Shown here: positions 1 through 9,159 of the stretch, in pieces
Numbering within the stretch: position 1 is the stretch's first letter
Layout: the number at the start of each line of letters is the position of its first letter
Origin: Gracilimonas mengyeensis
GTDB taxonomy: Bacteria > Bacteroidota > Rhodothermia > Balneolales > Balneolaceae
NCBI RefSeq assembly: GCF_900182705.1
Contig: NZ_FXTP01000003.1
Coordinates: 1-64,000 of the forward strand
Direction: 5' to 3'
DNA length: 64,000 bases
The notes under the pieces: generated by a model
What the model was told of the DNA's origin: nothing
Database searches by the model: none
The model's input: only the letters and a program-made list of their open reading frames with translations
Translations under genes and position numbers: made by a program

Positions 1-31
1 CTCTGTTGGTACTGTTGAGGTTCAACGGCAG

Positions 32-112
32 AAAAAACCAGCCTGGATATACCTGACGAAGTGCATCTGCCTGCAGGCAGTGCATAGACCAATACTGAAG
101 GTGCCAGGCTGG
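32..112 (-). terminator. Structured element, possible minus-strand terminator
   Basis: CCAGCCTGG (38-46) pairs with CCAGGCTGG (104-112), enclosing a second perfect palindrome CTGCCTGCAGGCAG (67-80). Read on the minus strand the outer stem is followed by six T residues (37-32), the layout of a Rho-independent terminator with a large structured loop. No minus-strand gene ends just upstream, so it may instead end a small RNA or be a repeat. Confidence 0.35.
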
Positions 113-699
113 CTCGATTCCAATAAAACAGGCAGAGAGTAAAGATCACAAGCTACTTATACAACCTTTTGCCTGTTGGTAAATAGTTCTCCCTCTAACA
201 TATGAGACCGCTGAACTTATCCGACCCTTTGTAACATCTTCCCGAAGCGGTCGGACGAAGGGTAAATTTATGTCAATTGTTTAAACATTGTTGAGCAAAC
301 AACGAAATCGTTTTAGTGATACTCTTTGTAGAGATTTAGGCATCTTAATAGTATCTGTTCCTCTTTCACCCCTTTATAAAATATCCCAAACCACCGATTC
401 TATTATATCCACCCGTCATTCCCGCGAAGGCGAGAATCTTATAGTTGCGAAGGACACATTAGCTGTTACAGTCTCTACTACACATACCGCTTCGAATGGA
501 ATACTTAAAATAGCTCCGGCTTTCAGGCCGGTGATAGCATGACAGAGGCACCAAAACCCGAGCCCAGATGAAAGAAAAGCCCCATTGATTATCGAGGGTT
601 GAGCTCCCATAGCTTTGGAAAGATCGCAACCAAAGCTTCGAAAAATGGAATAATCCCAACCACCATCAGGGCGAAGCTTTACTCTACTACAATTTCACC

Positions 700-719
700 C
701 CCCCGACGGAAGTCGGGGG
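700..719. repeat. Perfect 8-bp-stem hairpin
   Basis: CCCCCGAC (700-707), loop GGAA, GTCGGGGG (712-719). It lies about 70 bases beyond the arsS stop codon. There is no T-run, so it is more like an intergenic palindromic repeat than a terminator. Confidence 0.5.
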
Positions 720-787
720 CTATGGTAATTTGCAATTATGGATCATAACCAATCAGGGCATTTAATTTATAAACCAATCCATTTCAA

Positions 788-1834
788 TTAAACCGTAGCT
801 CCACCACAACTACTTCCAGCACCGGCGGTGCAGCCGTAGCAATGCTGGTTGATGCGAATCTCGCGGTTGTTCAGCTTTTCTAAATCAAAATCACGGATGT
901 GTTGAACACTGTTGGGATGGGTTTCCATTTCCAGCATCTGGTTGAAATCACAGTCATATAGGCGGCCATCCCAGCCTACCGAGATGGTATTTCGGCACAT
1001 CACATTGGCGGCCGCGCCGGGATTGAATGACTCCACCAGCTTCTCCATGTACTCATCCAGGTTACCGCTCATCAACAGAAAATTAAGAAAGCGACTGATG
1101 GGCAAATTGGTAATGGTGAACAACTCGTTAAATTCGATCTCATGCTTGCGACTGAGCTGTCGCTTGAACTCTGCCTCCAATGTCTTTTGATCACCCGGCA
1201 GAAAGGCACCTACGGGATTATATACCAAGTTGAGTATCAATCCCGTGTTGTCTTTGCCATAGCCAATATCATTAAGGGTCTTAAGAGCGGTGATGGATTT
1301 ATCGTAGGTTCCTTCACCCCGCTGACGGTCGGTACGCGACTTGCTGTAGAAAGGCAGCGAACAGGTTACTTCCACCTGATGCTCTTTGAAAAAATCTGGC
1401 AAGTCGCTGAATTTGTTGGTTGTGAGAATAGTAAGGTTTGATCGCACAATCACGCGCTTTCCCATTTTTGAAACTTCTTCCACAAACCAGCGGAAGTGCG
1501 GGTTCATCTCTGGAGCGCCCCCTGTAAGGTCCACGGTTTGGATATCGGATTCACGCAAGGCATCCAGGCAATGCTCAAAAGTTTCCCTGGTCATGATTTC
1601 CTGCCGGTCTGGCCCGGCATCCACATGGCAATGCTTACAAGTCATATTGCACATGTAGCCCACGTTCATCTGAAAAATATCTATGCCGGTCGGTTTAAGG
1701 GGATGAAGCTCTATCTCTTCCAGCTTTTCACCAAACTTTGGCAGGCTTTTTAGTTTTTCGGAATGATGGTTAATGATATCAAGCTGCACGGCCGGGTCCG
1801 ACAGCGTATGCGCTTCTGCTTGTAAACTCTTCAT
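788..1834 (-). CDS. arsS: Arsenosugar biosynthesis radical SAM protein ArsS
   Basis: A 348-residue radical SAM enzyme of the ArsS family, which acts after arsenic methylation in making arsenosugars. The cluster-binding motif CNMTCKHC (C62, C66, C69) is intact and followed by the glycine-rich DLTGGAPEMNPHF stretch. The C-terminal part has a further cysteine set (MCRNTISVGWDG, YDCDFN) and ends CYGCTAGAGSSCGGATV. Many relatives are selenoproteins; here the tail positions are ordinary cysteines (family knowledge, from memory). The peroxidase-like gene at 1886-2221 lies immediately upstream on the same strand, its usual partner. No arsM methyltransferase or arsR regulator is visible in the window, so the other pathway genes must be elsewhere or absent. 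Confidence 0.9.
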   Translation of the reverse strand: MKSLQAEAHTLSDPAVQLDIINHHSEKLKSLPKFGEKLEEIELHPLKPTGIDIFQMNVGYMCNMTCKHCHVDAGPDRQEIMTRETFEHCLDALRESDIQTVDLTGGAPEMNPHFRWFVEEVSKMGKRVIVRSNLTILTTNKFSDLPDFFKEHQVEVTCSLPFYSKSRTDRQRGEGTYDKSITALKTLNDIGYGKDNTGLILNLVYNPVGAFLPGDQKTLEAEFKRQLSRKHEIEFNELFTITNLPISRFLNFLLMSGNLDEYMEKLVESFNPGAAANVMCRNTISVGWDGRLYDCDFNQMLEMETHPNSVQHIRDFDLEKLNNREIRINQHCYGCTAGAGSSCGGATV

Positions 1835-1885
1835 AGGATGTAATTAATAGAATAAAAATAATTGATACACAAAGTGTGCAATACC

Positions 1886-2221
1886 TTACATAGACAAGTC
1901 CTTCACCTTGTTCATCATCTGCACGCCATGCACCAGCGAGGATCCTCCGCGAATAGCCGCAGATACGTGCACAGCTTCCATCATTTGTTCCTCGCTGGCC
2001 CCGGTTTCCAGGCTTTCGGTGGTATAGGCATCAATACAGTAGGGGCATTGCACCGTGTGTGCTACGGCCAGGGCTATCAATGCTTTTTCTCTTTTGGTAA
2101 GTGCCCCTTCTTCAAATACCTCGCCATAGTAATCAAAAAACTTCTCTCCCAGCTTTTCCTGGAATTCTGTAATATCACCAAACTTCTTTAAATCCTCTGG
2201 TTTGTAATAGGTCTTGTCCAT
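1886..2221 (-). CDS. Arsenosugar-associated peroxidase-like protein (CMD family)
   Basis: Small AhpD/carboxymuconolactone decarboxylase-fold protein, about 111 residues from the internal ATG at 2221 (MDKTYYKPEDLKKFGD), which fits the family N-terminus better than the upstream ATG at 2266. The redox motif CPYC with the following IDAYTTE and the downstream EAVHVSAAIRGG helix are clear. The family is found next to arsS and is presumed to be a thiol-dependent peroxidase or reductase. It is followed by arsS on the same strand with a gap of about 50 bases, so the two probably form an operon. Its exact reaction is not known. Confidence 0.85.
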   Translation of the reverse strand: MDKTYYKPEDLKKFGDITEFQEKLGEKFFDYYGEVFEEGALTKREKALIALAVAHTVQCPYCIDAYTTESLETGASEEQMMEAVHVSAAIRGGSSLVHGVQMMNKVKDLSM

Positions 2222-2429
2222 AATAGTTTTGTTATGCTTAAAAAATGGGTTAATAGTTTTATGCAAATCTCATAGGCACGATGTGGTATAATCAACCTCA
2301 ACATCCTATAAAATAATTCGTAGCTGCTTTATTGTTTTATTTTGAACAGGAATTAAAACTTCAAGTTGAAACTTTTTCCTGTCTCAAACCTTTAAGTGAA
2401 TAGAATTCTAACCAAAATTTATTTTCAGA

Positions 2430-2906
2430 ATGAAAAAATATAAACTGATACCACTTCTATTTATAATGGCTGGTATTATAGCCGTTTCTTCACCCGATGC
2501 CAAAGCACAAACCCAGGAAGGCGGAGACCTTGGGATAGGCGTAATGTTAGGTGAACCAACGGGACTTTCTTTTAAACTTTGGAATAATGACCGTTCGGCC
2601 CTGGCTTTTGGAGCAGCATGGTCTTTCGGCGCCTATGACGCCTTGCACCTGCATGGTGATTACCTGCTACACTCTTGGTTTAACGAAGTTGATCAGGGTG
2701 AACTTGCCTTTTACTATGGTATTGGTGCCCGCTTCCTATTTGCAGACCCTGATTCCAAAGTGGGTGTTCGTGTACCATTCGGGTTAAATTATCACATACA
2801 AGATGCGCCGGTTGATGTGTTTATTGAAGCTGTGCCCATCTTAAACTTAACTCCTGCCACCGAGTTTGATGGCAACGGGGCATTGGGTATCCGCTACTAC
2901 TTCTAA
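2430..2906 (+). CDS. Small outer-membrane beta-barrel protein, unknown function
   Basis: 158 residues with a clear signal peptide (MKKYKLIPLLFIMAGIIAVSS, cleavage near AKA-QT). The mature part alternates polar and aromatic residues, is rich in Gly/Phe/Tyr, and ends in phenylalanine (LGIRYYF), the usual signature of an outer-membrane barrel inserted by BamA. Motifs such as GIGVMLGEPTGLSFKLW resemble small DUF3996-like barrel proteins, but I do not assign a function. It converges with the metallo-hydrolase gene, only 7 bases separating the two stop codons. Confidence 0.75.
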   Translation: MKKYKLIPLLFIMAGIIAVSSPDAKAQTQEGGDLGIGVMLGEPTGLSFKLWNNDRSALAFGAAWSFGAYDALHLHGDYLLHSWFNEVDQGELAFYYGIGARFLFADPDSKVGVRVPFGLNYHIQDAPVDVFIEAVPILNLTPATEFDGNGALGIRYYF

Positions 2907-2913
2907 TCTGCGG

Positions 2914-3807
2914 TTACTGCACCGACACTTTATCAGATTTGATACAGGGCAGGGTTATTTCCTGCCCTTCTTTTGCCAGCCATATTTTTTCAAATTTATC
3001 AGCATGCTCCTTCATAAGCGTGTGCTCCAGGCGAGCCAGTACACCGTCTGAATTATCGGGATCATGATGTGTAAGGCATAATTGTTTCACGCCCGCTCTT
3101 GCGGCCATATCTACTGTCAGCTCCCAGGCGGAATGTCCCCATCCCTTTTTCGACTGATATTGTTTTTTTGAATACTGGGCATCATGAACGAGCAGATCCA
3201 CGCCTTCCAAAAAATCACATAGTTTGCTATTGAACTCATCGGCTGAACGGCCTCCTTTTTCATCCGGGATTTCATTATCCGGAGCAAAAACTATGGATTT
3301 ATCCTGTGTTCTCAGTTTGAATATGGCCGTAGGTACGGTATGATTTGCCCACATATATTCCATGGTATAATGCTCAAATACTTTCTTACCGTTTTCAAAG
3401 TTCTCGCAATCAATATCTGCTTGCAGCATATCCATGGAGACAGGGAAAAAGGTTTTTGACATATGTCCCTGCAGAATTTCCCGGCACCCCATCTCTCCCT
3501 GAGGGGGAAGATAAATCCGGAACCAGTTTTTATGATCATAAAAAGGTTTAAAGAAAGGAAAGCCTTGCAAATGATCCCAATGTGGATGCGTGATAAAAAT
3601 ACGGCCTTTAGCAGCATCTGTGTCGTTTTCGAGTGCATTACCAAGATTTCGCAACCCTGTTCCACAATCAAAAATAAGCAATTCATCCTGAGAAGGGATC
3701 TCCACCTGCACACAAGTGGTGTTCCCTCCATATTGCATATTTTCAGTGTTGGCACAAGGGGTTGAGCCCCTGACTCCCCACAAAATTATTTTAATCGCAT
3801 TTTCCAA
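2914..3807 (-). CDS. MBL-fold metallo-hydrolase
   Basis: 297-residue metallo-beta-lactamase-fold hydrolase. The zinc motif THPHWDH (H74, H76, D78, H79) is present, with later ligands in LLVHDAQY and CLTHHDPDNSD. The opening IILWGVRGSTPCAN and the YGGNTTCVQVE segment match the RNase Z/PhnP-like group that cleaves phosphodiesters. The substrate cannot be read from sequence; cyclic nucleotides or RNA-type phosphodiesters are possible. Single gene, convergent with the barrel protein gene. Confidence 0.85.
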   Translation of the reverse strand: MENAIKIILWGVRGSTPCANTENMQYGGNTTCVQVEIPSQDELLIFDCGTGLRNLGNALENDTDAAKGRIFITHPHWDHLQGFPFFKPFYDHKNWFRIYLPPQGEMGCREILQGHMSKTFFPVSMDMLQADIDCENFENGKKVFEHYTMEYMWANHTVPTAIFKLRTQDKSIVFAPDNEIPDEKGGRSADEFNSKLCDFLEGVDLLVHDAQYSKKQYQSKKGWGHSAWELTVDMAARAGVKQLCLTHHDPDNSDGVLARLEHTLMKEHADKFEKIWLAKEGQEITLPCIKSDKVSVQ

Positions 3808-3980
3808 ATTCCGGGTATTTTATTCTCGCCTCATAAAACGCGTATTTTCAAATAAAAACTACACATTTTATTACCGCATTAGCAAAGTAACCTTTTATAC
3901 GGCAAATACATTCTGAGATATACCAGTCTCATGAATTATGCTGAATTGTACAGAAATCTCACCCGCTAAACCAAAGAAAA

Positions 3981-6044
3981 TTATTCTTCTTCGTCGCCGT
4001 CCTCCTCATCGTCAAGGTCGGCACTGTTGTTTTTTATAAGGTCAATTTCTTTCTCCAGGTACTTGATTCGGTCATTCTTCTCCTCGATGGAAGATTCCGC
4101 TTTATCAATTTTATCCTGCAATTCATCGCGAAGCGCACTTCCTTTATTCGTTGGCTTAAAATAGGTTTGTGCCTCCTCGTACTGAATGACTTCGCTTTCG
4201 AGCTTGGATACCTCTTTCTTGAGCTTATCACTTTCCTTGCGGTATTTAATGACTTTCTTGCGGTCATCGGGATCAACACCTTGCGAAGCTAATTTCTTTT
4301 CCATGCCCAAATCAGAACCCAGTGCGCGGTAGCGATCGTATATCACGTCGCAAGCCTCGCGGTACTGCTTCCAGATTTTATTTTTCATTTTGATGGGCAC
4401 ATAGCCGATATCCTTAAACTCCTGCTGCAATTCTTTGGCTTCTTGTACTGCCAGCGCAGGATCGTCGTGGGAGCCCAGCTCTTCGAGTTTCTTAAGGATT
4501 TCCTGTTTCTTCTCCAGGTTTTCCTTCTGATCTTCCCGCCGGCCTTTAAAGGCTTCTCTGCGGCGATCGTAGAAGACATCCATTTCACCCTTGAACTTCT
4601 TCCAGATCTTGGATGATTTCTTCCGGGGTACAGGACCAATTTTCTTCCACTTCTTCATCAGATCTTGCATAATCTGATGCCCTTTATCAAAATCGTCGGT
4701 GTCTTTTATTTCAGATGCTTTTTCAATCAACTCATGTTTTTTATCCAGGTTCTTCTCTTCCTGCTCCCGGAGTACATCAATATTATCTGATTTCTTCTGA
4801 TTGAAAGCATCCGTGGCTGCTTTAAACTTGTCCCACATTTCATTCTCTTCTTTCTGTGGGAGGTTACCTGCTTTTTTCCAGGCCTTGTGCAGTTTGTTCA
4901 CCTTGCGTGCCGCTTTGGCAATATTGTCCATATCAACCAGCGCTTCGGCCTCTTTCACGAGGTTCTTCTTCTTATCAAGGGCCTTCTCAATCTTCTCGCG
5001 ATACTTCTTATCAAACTTGAACCGGAGTTCGTTAAACCTATCCTGTACCGCATTAAAGCGATCCCACAAGCCCTGATTTTTATCGGAAGGCACACGACCT
5101 ACTTTACGCCATTGTGAGATGAGCTTATTGAACTTGTCTTCCATCTCGCTAAAGTTGGAAGTACTTTCACTTAAAGAATTGGCCAATGAATCCATTTTGT
5201 CAAGCAGAAGAAGCTTAAGCTCCAGGTTTTCTTCTTCTTTCTGAAGCTTTTTAACCAAGCGGTCTACTTTGTGGTCTTCAAACTCTGCCAGCAGTTCATT
5301 GTAGCGTTTGTCCAGGGCTTCAGCTTCGCCTTGTGGCAACAGTTTGATAGAGTCCCACTTTCCTCGGATTTTGCCTACTTCGCGAGTAGCCGTCCATTTC
5401 TCTTCACTAACAATATCGGAAAGCTCTTTGAGGAGCTCTTTTTTTCTGGCAAGATTTTCTTCTTTGCGGCGATTTTGCTCTTCGTAGTGCTTGCGCTTCT
5501 TTTCCTCAAAGCCTTCACGCAACTCATTAAATTCATCGATGAGCTTGCTTGCCTTATCACTAACGGATTCAGGACCATCAGCAACCTGCTGTGCGAGATT
5601 AGCCAGCTCTGTAGTTACAAAGGTCCAGTCTGTCTGAACTACCAGTTCTTTGGCACGCTCCACGATTTCCTCGTAGTAACTCTCAGCGTCTACTTCAGAC
5701 TCTTCGGCTTCACCGTCACCCTCCTCTTCCGAGGCTTCAACGTCTTCACTTTCAGCTGATTCTTCTTCAGCTTCCTCGGCATCTGCAGCCTCGGCACTTT
5801 CTTCTTCTGCGGACTCTTCAGCAGTTTCAGCTTCCGGTGCTTCTTGTTGCTTCTCTTCAGATTCAACAGCAGCTTCCTCTTCAACAGGAGTGTCTTCTGT
5901 AACAGATTCATCAGTGGCCTTCGAAGTCTCTTCAGTCACTTCTTCCTGCTTGGTAGGCTTCTCTTCGCCTGCAGAAGTGTTGTTTTCTTCAGCGTTGGTA
6001 TTTTGATCTTTGGTATCGGTGTTGTTTTGCTCCAGGTTCTTCAC
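3981..6044 (-). CDS. DUF349 repeat protein with acidic N-terminus
   Basis: 687 residues. Residues 1 to about 125 are almost wholly acidic, low-complexity Glu/Ala/Ser/Thr. The rest is highly charged helix containing several copies of a roughly 75-residue DUF349 unit, recognised by repeated W-K-I-G-x-V-P and (I/M)W-x-(K/R)F motifs (for example WRKVGRVPSDKN, WKKIGPVPRKKSSKIW, FKDIGYVPIKMKNKIW). It ends in coiled coil and an acidic tail. There is no signal peptide, so it is cytoplasmic. DUF349 proteins have no settled biochemical function. It stands alone between a metallo-hydrolase and an MscS channel. Confidence 0.9.
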   Translation of the reverse strand: MKNLEQNNTDTKDQNTNAEENNTSAGEEKPTKQEEVTEETSKATDESVTEDTPVEEEAAVESEEKQQEAPEAETAEESAEEESAEAADAEEAEEESAESEDVEASEEEGDGEAEESEVDAESYYEEIVERAKELVVQTDWTFVTTELANLAQQVADGPESVSDKASKLIDEFNELREGFEEKKRKHYEEQNRRKEENLARKKELLKELSDIVSEEKWTATREVGKIRGKWDSIKLLPQGEAEALDKRYNELLAEFEDHKVDRLVKKLQKEEENLELKLLLLDKMDSLANSLSESTSNFSEMEDKFNKLISQWRKVGRVPSDKNQGLWDRFNAVQDRFNELRFKFDKKYREKIEKALDKKKNLVKEAEALVDMDNIAKAARKVNKLHKAWKKAGNLPQKEENEMWDKFKAATDAFNQKKSDNIDVLREQEEKNLDKKHELIEKASEIKDTDDFDKGHQIMQDLMKKWKKIGPVPRKKSSKIWKKFKGEMDVFYDRRREAFKGRREDQKENLEKKQEILKKLEELGSHDDPALAVQEAKELQQEFKDIGYVPIKMKNKIWKQYREACDVIYDRYRALGSDLGMEKKLASQGVDPDDRKKVIKYRKESDKLKKEVSKLESEVIQYEEAQTYFKPTNKGSALRDELQDKIDKAESSIEEKNDRIKYLEKEIDLIKNNSADLDDEEDGDEEE

Positions 6045-6249
6045 AGTAACCTTCCTTTCCTCGTGGGACAGTTTTATGATTTCACGGCTCTAAGCCTTCT
6101 TCGTTAGACTTGTTAAGATAATATATCTAACCAATTTTTGGCAATGCCGTCTAAAAAACCACAAACCTATTCAGATCAGGCAGATACGATGGGTTGATAT
6201 GTACCGCTGCTATTAAAAGATCGTCACCTAAAAGCACGAAACTGTCTTC

Positions 6250-7068
6250 TTACTCTTCTTTATGCAAGTGCACATCGCGCTGAGGAAAAGGCATTTCGAT
6301 GTCGTTGTTATCCAACTCTTCTTTAATTTTCTCCAGATTCTCCCAGAAGTAGCTCCAGTAGTCTTCGGTCTTGGTCCAGCTGCGCACGGAAAGATCAAGG
6401 GAGCTATCTCCCAGATTTGTCAACACAACCACTGGCTCTGGATCTGGCAATGTACGTTCATCACTATTCAACACATTCAAAATTACTTCACGGGCCTGTT
6501 TCACATCTGAATCATAACTGACACCTACCGAAAACACGGCTCTTCGTGTTTCTTTTCTTGAATAGTTTGTAACAGGTGAATTTGCAAGCTGGCCGTTGGG
6601 AACAATAATCACCTGGTTGTTCGGAGTTCTGATGGTGGTATGCAAAATATCAATTTTCTCCACCGTACCAGACTCGCTTCCGCGTTCTATAAAATTCCCA
6701 ACCTCAAACGGCTTAAAGAACAGGATCAGTACACCGCCTGCAAAATTGGAGAGGCTGCCTTGCAGTGCCAAACCTACCGCCAAACCCGCTGCACCAAGAA
6801 TGGCAATGAACGACGTCATTTGAACGCCCAACATACCCAGGGCTGTAATATAGACCAGTACTTTCAATAAAATGGATATCAGGCTTTTCAGAAATGCCAC
6901 CAGTGCATCATCCACATTACTGCGATTTAGCACCCTTACGGCTCCTTTCACCAAAATCTTTACAATCCATAAACCAATGACCAGCGTAGCAATTGCCGCC
7001 AGCAGTTTAGGACCAAACTCCATTACAAAGCCCATTAATTCTTCTGAACTGATCGTAAAACTATCCAT
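6250..7068 (-). CDS. mscS: Small-conductance mechanosensitive channel (MscS family)
   Basis: 272 residues, the length of canonical MscS. Three N-terminal membrane segments occupy about residues 15-105. The third is the Gly/Ala-rich pore helix AAGLAVGLALQGSLSNFAGGVLIL, followed by the beta domain (EVGNFIERGSESGTVEKIDILHTTIRTPNNQVIIVPNGQLANSPVTN) and an alpha/beta C-terminal domain. It releases solutes from the cytoplasm during hypo-osmotic shock, in keeping with the osmolyte genes a few kilobases away. Monocistronic as far as spacing shows. Confidence 0.93.
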   Translation of the reverse strand: MDSFTISSEELMGFVMEFGPKLLAAIATLVIGLWIVKILVKGAVRVLNRSNVDDALVAFLKSLISILLKVLVYITALGMLGVQMTSFIAILGAAGLAVGLALQGSLSNFAGGVLILFFKPFEVGNFIERGSESGTVEKIDILHTTIRTPNNQVIIVPNGQLANSPVTNYSRKETRRAVFSVGVSYDSDVKQAREVILNVLNSDERTLPDPEPVVVLTNLGDSSLDLSVRSWTKTEDYWSYFWENLEKIKEELDNNDIEMPFPQRDVHLHKEE

Positions 7069-7142
7069 TTACTATACTCCTAATTTTAAAATTTATACTC
7101 TCAAATATGGCAAAATAATTAAACAGTATCATTTATAGCCAT

Positions 7143-7171
7143 AAAAAAAGGAGGGCTGTTCACCCTCCTTT
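7143..7171 (-). terminator. Rho-independent terminator of the csbD gene
   Basis: Perfect 9-bp stem AAAGGAGGG (7147-7155) / CCCTCCTTT (7163-7171) with a 7-base loop. On the minus strand it is followed by a T-run and lies 20 bases past the csbD stop codon. Confidence 0.85.
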
Positions 7172-7191
7172 CAAATACAAGTTTTTTAAAA

Positions 7192-7377
7192 TCAGAGTTC
7201 AGCAATTTCTTTTTTTATCTGATCTTTTGTTTTACCAAGTTTTTTCTGAAGCTTTCCGAGCAGCTCATCTTCCTGCCCTTCTGTGTAAGCTAAGTCGTCA
7301 TCGGTAAGCTCACCGTATTTTTGCTTCAGCTTTCCTTTAGTTTCGTTCCAGTTACCTTTTATGTTAAGGTCATTCAT
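7192..7377 (-). CDS. CsbD family stress protein
   Basis: 61 residues, the full usual length of the CsbD family. It starts [29 protein letters not shown], the family signature, and ends with a [14 protein letters not shown] amphipathic helix. CsbD-like proteins are abundant general-stress proteins of unknown mechanism. It lies downstream of dps on the same strand with a gap of about 100 bases, consistent with a shared stress role, and is closed by its own terminator. Confidence 0.9.
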   Translation of the reverse strand: MNDLNIKGNWNETKGKLKQKYGELTDDDLAYTEGQEDELLGKLQKKLGKTKDQIKKEIAEL

Positions 7378-7480
7378 AATGCTCTCCTGTTTGCTTTAAT
7401 TATATGTATCAGTTGATAAGAGAGAAGGCAGACGAGCCGCCTTCTGCTCTTGGTATATTCTATATTAGTAAGTCGTTGTT

Positions 7481-7951
7481 TTAATCTTCTAAATGGCTTC
7501 GAAGCATCCAGGCTGTTTTGGAGTGTACCGTCAGACGTTCCGTTAACAGATCAATTGTAGCTTCGTCTTCGGCTTCGTTAGCAGGTTTTAGTGCTTCACG
7601 TGCAGTGCGGATTACCTGCTCGTTGGCTTTAGCTAAGCGTTTCACCATTTCTTTGGCCTTGGGCTGGTCAACATCTTCTTCAATAGATGTTAATTCATTG
7701 AATTCTTTAAAAGAACCCGGAGCCCGAAAACCGATGGCACGAATACGTTCCGCAATTTCATCAATAGCTTCAGCAAGTTCCGTGTACTGTTCTTCAAATT
7801 GCTCGTGAAGTTGATGGAAAAGTTCACCTGTAACGTTCCAGTGATAATTGTGTGTCTTCAAATACAGCAGATAACTGTCTGCCAATACTTTTGAGAGTCC
7901 TTCAGCAATTTTCTCTCTGTTCTCTTCAGTGATCCCAATATTTACTTCCAT
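7481..7951 (-). CDS. dps: Dps-family DNA-protection ferritin
   Basis: About 156 residues when started at the ATG at 7951. That start has a good ribosome binding site (GGAG eight bases upstream), which the longer frame beginning at 8017 lacks. The motif HNYHWNVTGELFHQLHEQFEEQY followed by DEIAERIRAIG supplies the inter-subunit ferroxidase ligands (His, Asp, Glu) of Dps. Dps dodecamers oxidise and store iron with hydrogen peroxide and shield DNA in starvation. The first 22 residues of the longer frame look unrelated to the family. Confidence 0.92.
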   Translation of the reverse strand: MEVNIGITEENREKIAEGLSKVLADSYLLYLKTHNYHWNVTGELFHQLHEQFEEQYTELAEAIDEIAERIRAIGFRAPGSFKEFNELTSIEEDVDQPKAKEMVKRLAKANEQVIRTAREALKPANEAEDEATIDLLTERLTVHSKTAWMLRSHLED

Positions 7952-8246
7952 GGTTGATACTCCGTTTAGTGTTTCAATATCCATCGTGCAACTTACTTTG
8001 TTTTTGTGAATATTCAATTAAATAAACAATACTAAACAGGATTGGTTCCATTACTCAACTCCTTATTTAAATAGATTTACAATAACCCTCATCGACAGTA
8101 TTTATGGAACATTCAGAGGTACAAATTAGCTTCTTTTTACCCCCGCATGGTTATCTTAAGAATGCTCAAATCCTTTGTATTAATTTGGAAATCTACAGCT
8201 CTTAGAAATGCTGAGCTAAGCTGTATACTATTTTTCTTTTCGCTTA

Positions 8247-9158
8247 TTAATCAAGGCATTCGGGAATCTGGCTAAGATGAGTGATGCTAATATCAGGTTC
8301 TATATTTTGGCACCGTTCATCATTCTCCCTTAGACGTAGTGAACGTTGATCTCCTGCAAACAGAGCGGTCTTAAAACCGGCCTCAGCAGCAGGGTATACG
8401 TCATTGAGCATATCGTTACCCACAAATAGTACTTCTTCTGGTTCAATTTCATAGTCCTCCCGAAGCTTTTTGCTGGCTATCTCATAAAAATGAACCGATG
8501 GCTTGGCGATGTCTTCCGAAAAAGACCAAAACAATAAATCCGGATGGAAGCCCATCTCTTCAAGCGATTTCTCTGTCAAGGCTTCCAATGTGAGTGGACT
8601 ATAAAACTGAGAGTTTGAAATGATCCCTAATAAGCGATCACTCTCTTGCAGGCTATCCAGAGTTGACTGCAAGCCGGGCATCAGCCAGGGTTCATCGTAG
8701 CGGGTTACAAATTCAGTAACCAAAGCGGGTATATCATCAAAATCGAATCCTCCAATCATTTCTTCCTCTTCCAGCTCCCGAACTGCTTCTATCCAAACAC
8801 GAATGATATCTACTTCGGGATAATCCTTTCCCTCTTCTTTTTTCTTATGATGGGTTTTCCGTATGATTTTGTGCAGCACGTTTACCGCTTTTTTAGCCAC
8901 GTCAGGCTCCATCGAAATGCCAAAAGCCTGAAAAGACTCCTGCATGGCTTTAATTTGCCGCTCTTTCCCATCTTGTTGCATGGGCTCGGTCCCGGAAATG
9001 AGAATGGTTCCATACACATCAAAAAACACAGCTTTTATATTTTTTAATGGAGATAGTTGTGGCTCAAAACCGGTTTCTATCGGGTCTTTGGCCACAGACC
9101 TTTTTCGAATAATCTCTTTAAATTTCTTTAGTTCTTTGGATGTAAATTCTGCCGACAT
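8247..9158 (-). CDS. HAD-family phosphatase of the osmolyte operon
   Basis: 303-residue haloacid dehalogenase-fold hydrolase. Motif I is FFDVYGTIL (nucleophile Asp in DVYGT), motif II is GIISNSQFY, and the late motif is LFVGNDMLNDVYPAAEAG with its paired acidic residues. An inserted helical cap lies between motifs I and II. Its start codon lies one base past the GT4 stop (TGATATG), so it is the last gene of a translationally coupled operon. From context it is a candidate phosphatase for a phosphorylated sugar-glycerate intermediate, a role played by HAD enzymes (MggB-like) in mannosylglucosylglycerate synthesis. That assignment is inference. Confidence 0.8.
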   Translation of the reverse strand: MSAEFTSKELKKFKEIIRKRSVAKDPIETGFEPQLSPLKNIKAVFFDVYGTILISGTEPMQQDGKERQIKAMQESFQAFGISMEPDVAKKAVNVLHKIIRKTHHKKKEEGKDYPEVDIIRVWIEAVRELEEEEMIGGFDFDDIPALVTEFVTRYDEPWLMPGLQSTLDSLQESDRLLGIISNSQFYSPLTLEALTEKSLEEMGFHPDLLFWSFSEDIAKPSVHFYEIASKKLREDYEIEPEEVLFVGNDMLNDVYPAAEAGFKTALFAGDQRSLRLRENDERCQNIEPDISITHLSQIPECLD

Positions 9159-9159
9159 A

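Larger units (their letters stand above)
1..787. other. Non-coding region with hairpins and degenerate repeats
   Basis: No convincing gene lies here; the short open frames (for example 288-542) have no signal peptide, domain or ribosome binding site and cross repeat-like DNA. The stretch holds a structured element at 32-112, a repeat-like segment near 416-440 (cattcccgcgaaggcgagaa, a common intergenic palindrome type), and a strong hairpin at 700-719. It is probably an accumulation of intergenic repeats between two transcription units. Confidence 0.6.

Noticed and set aside
288-542. 84-codon open frame near the left edge
   Set aside because: Runs across a cattcccgcgaaggcg-type repeat and has no protein-like pattern.
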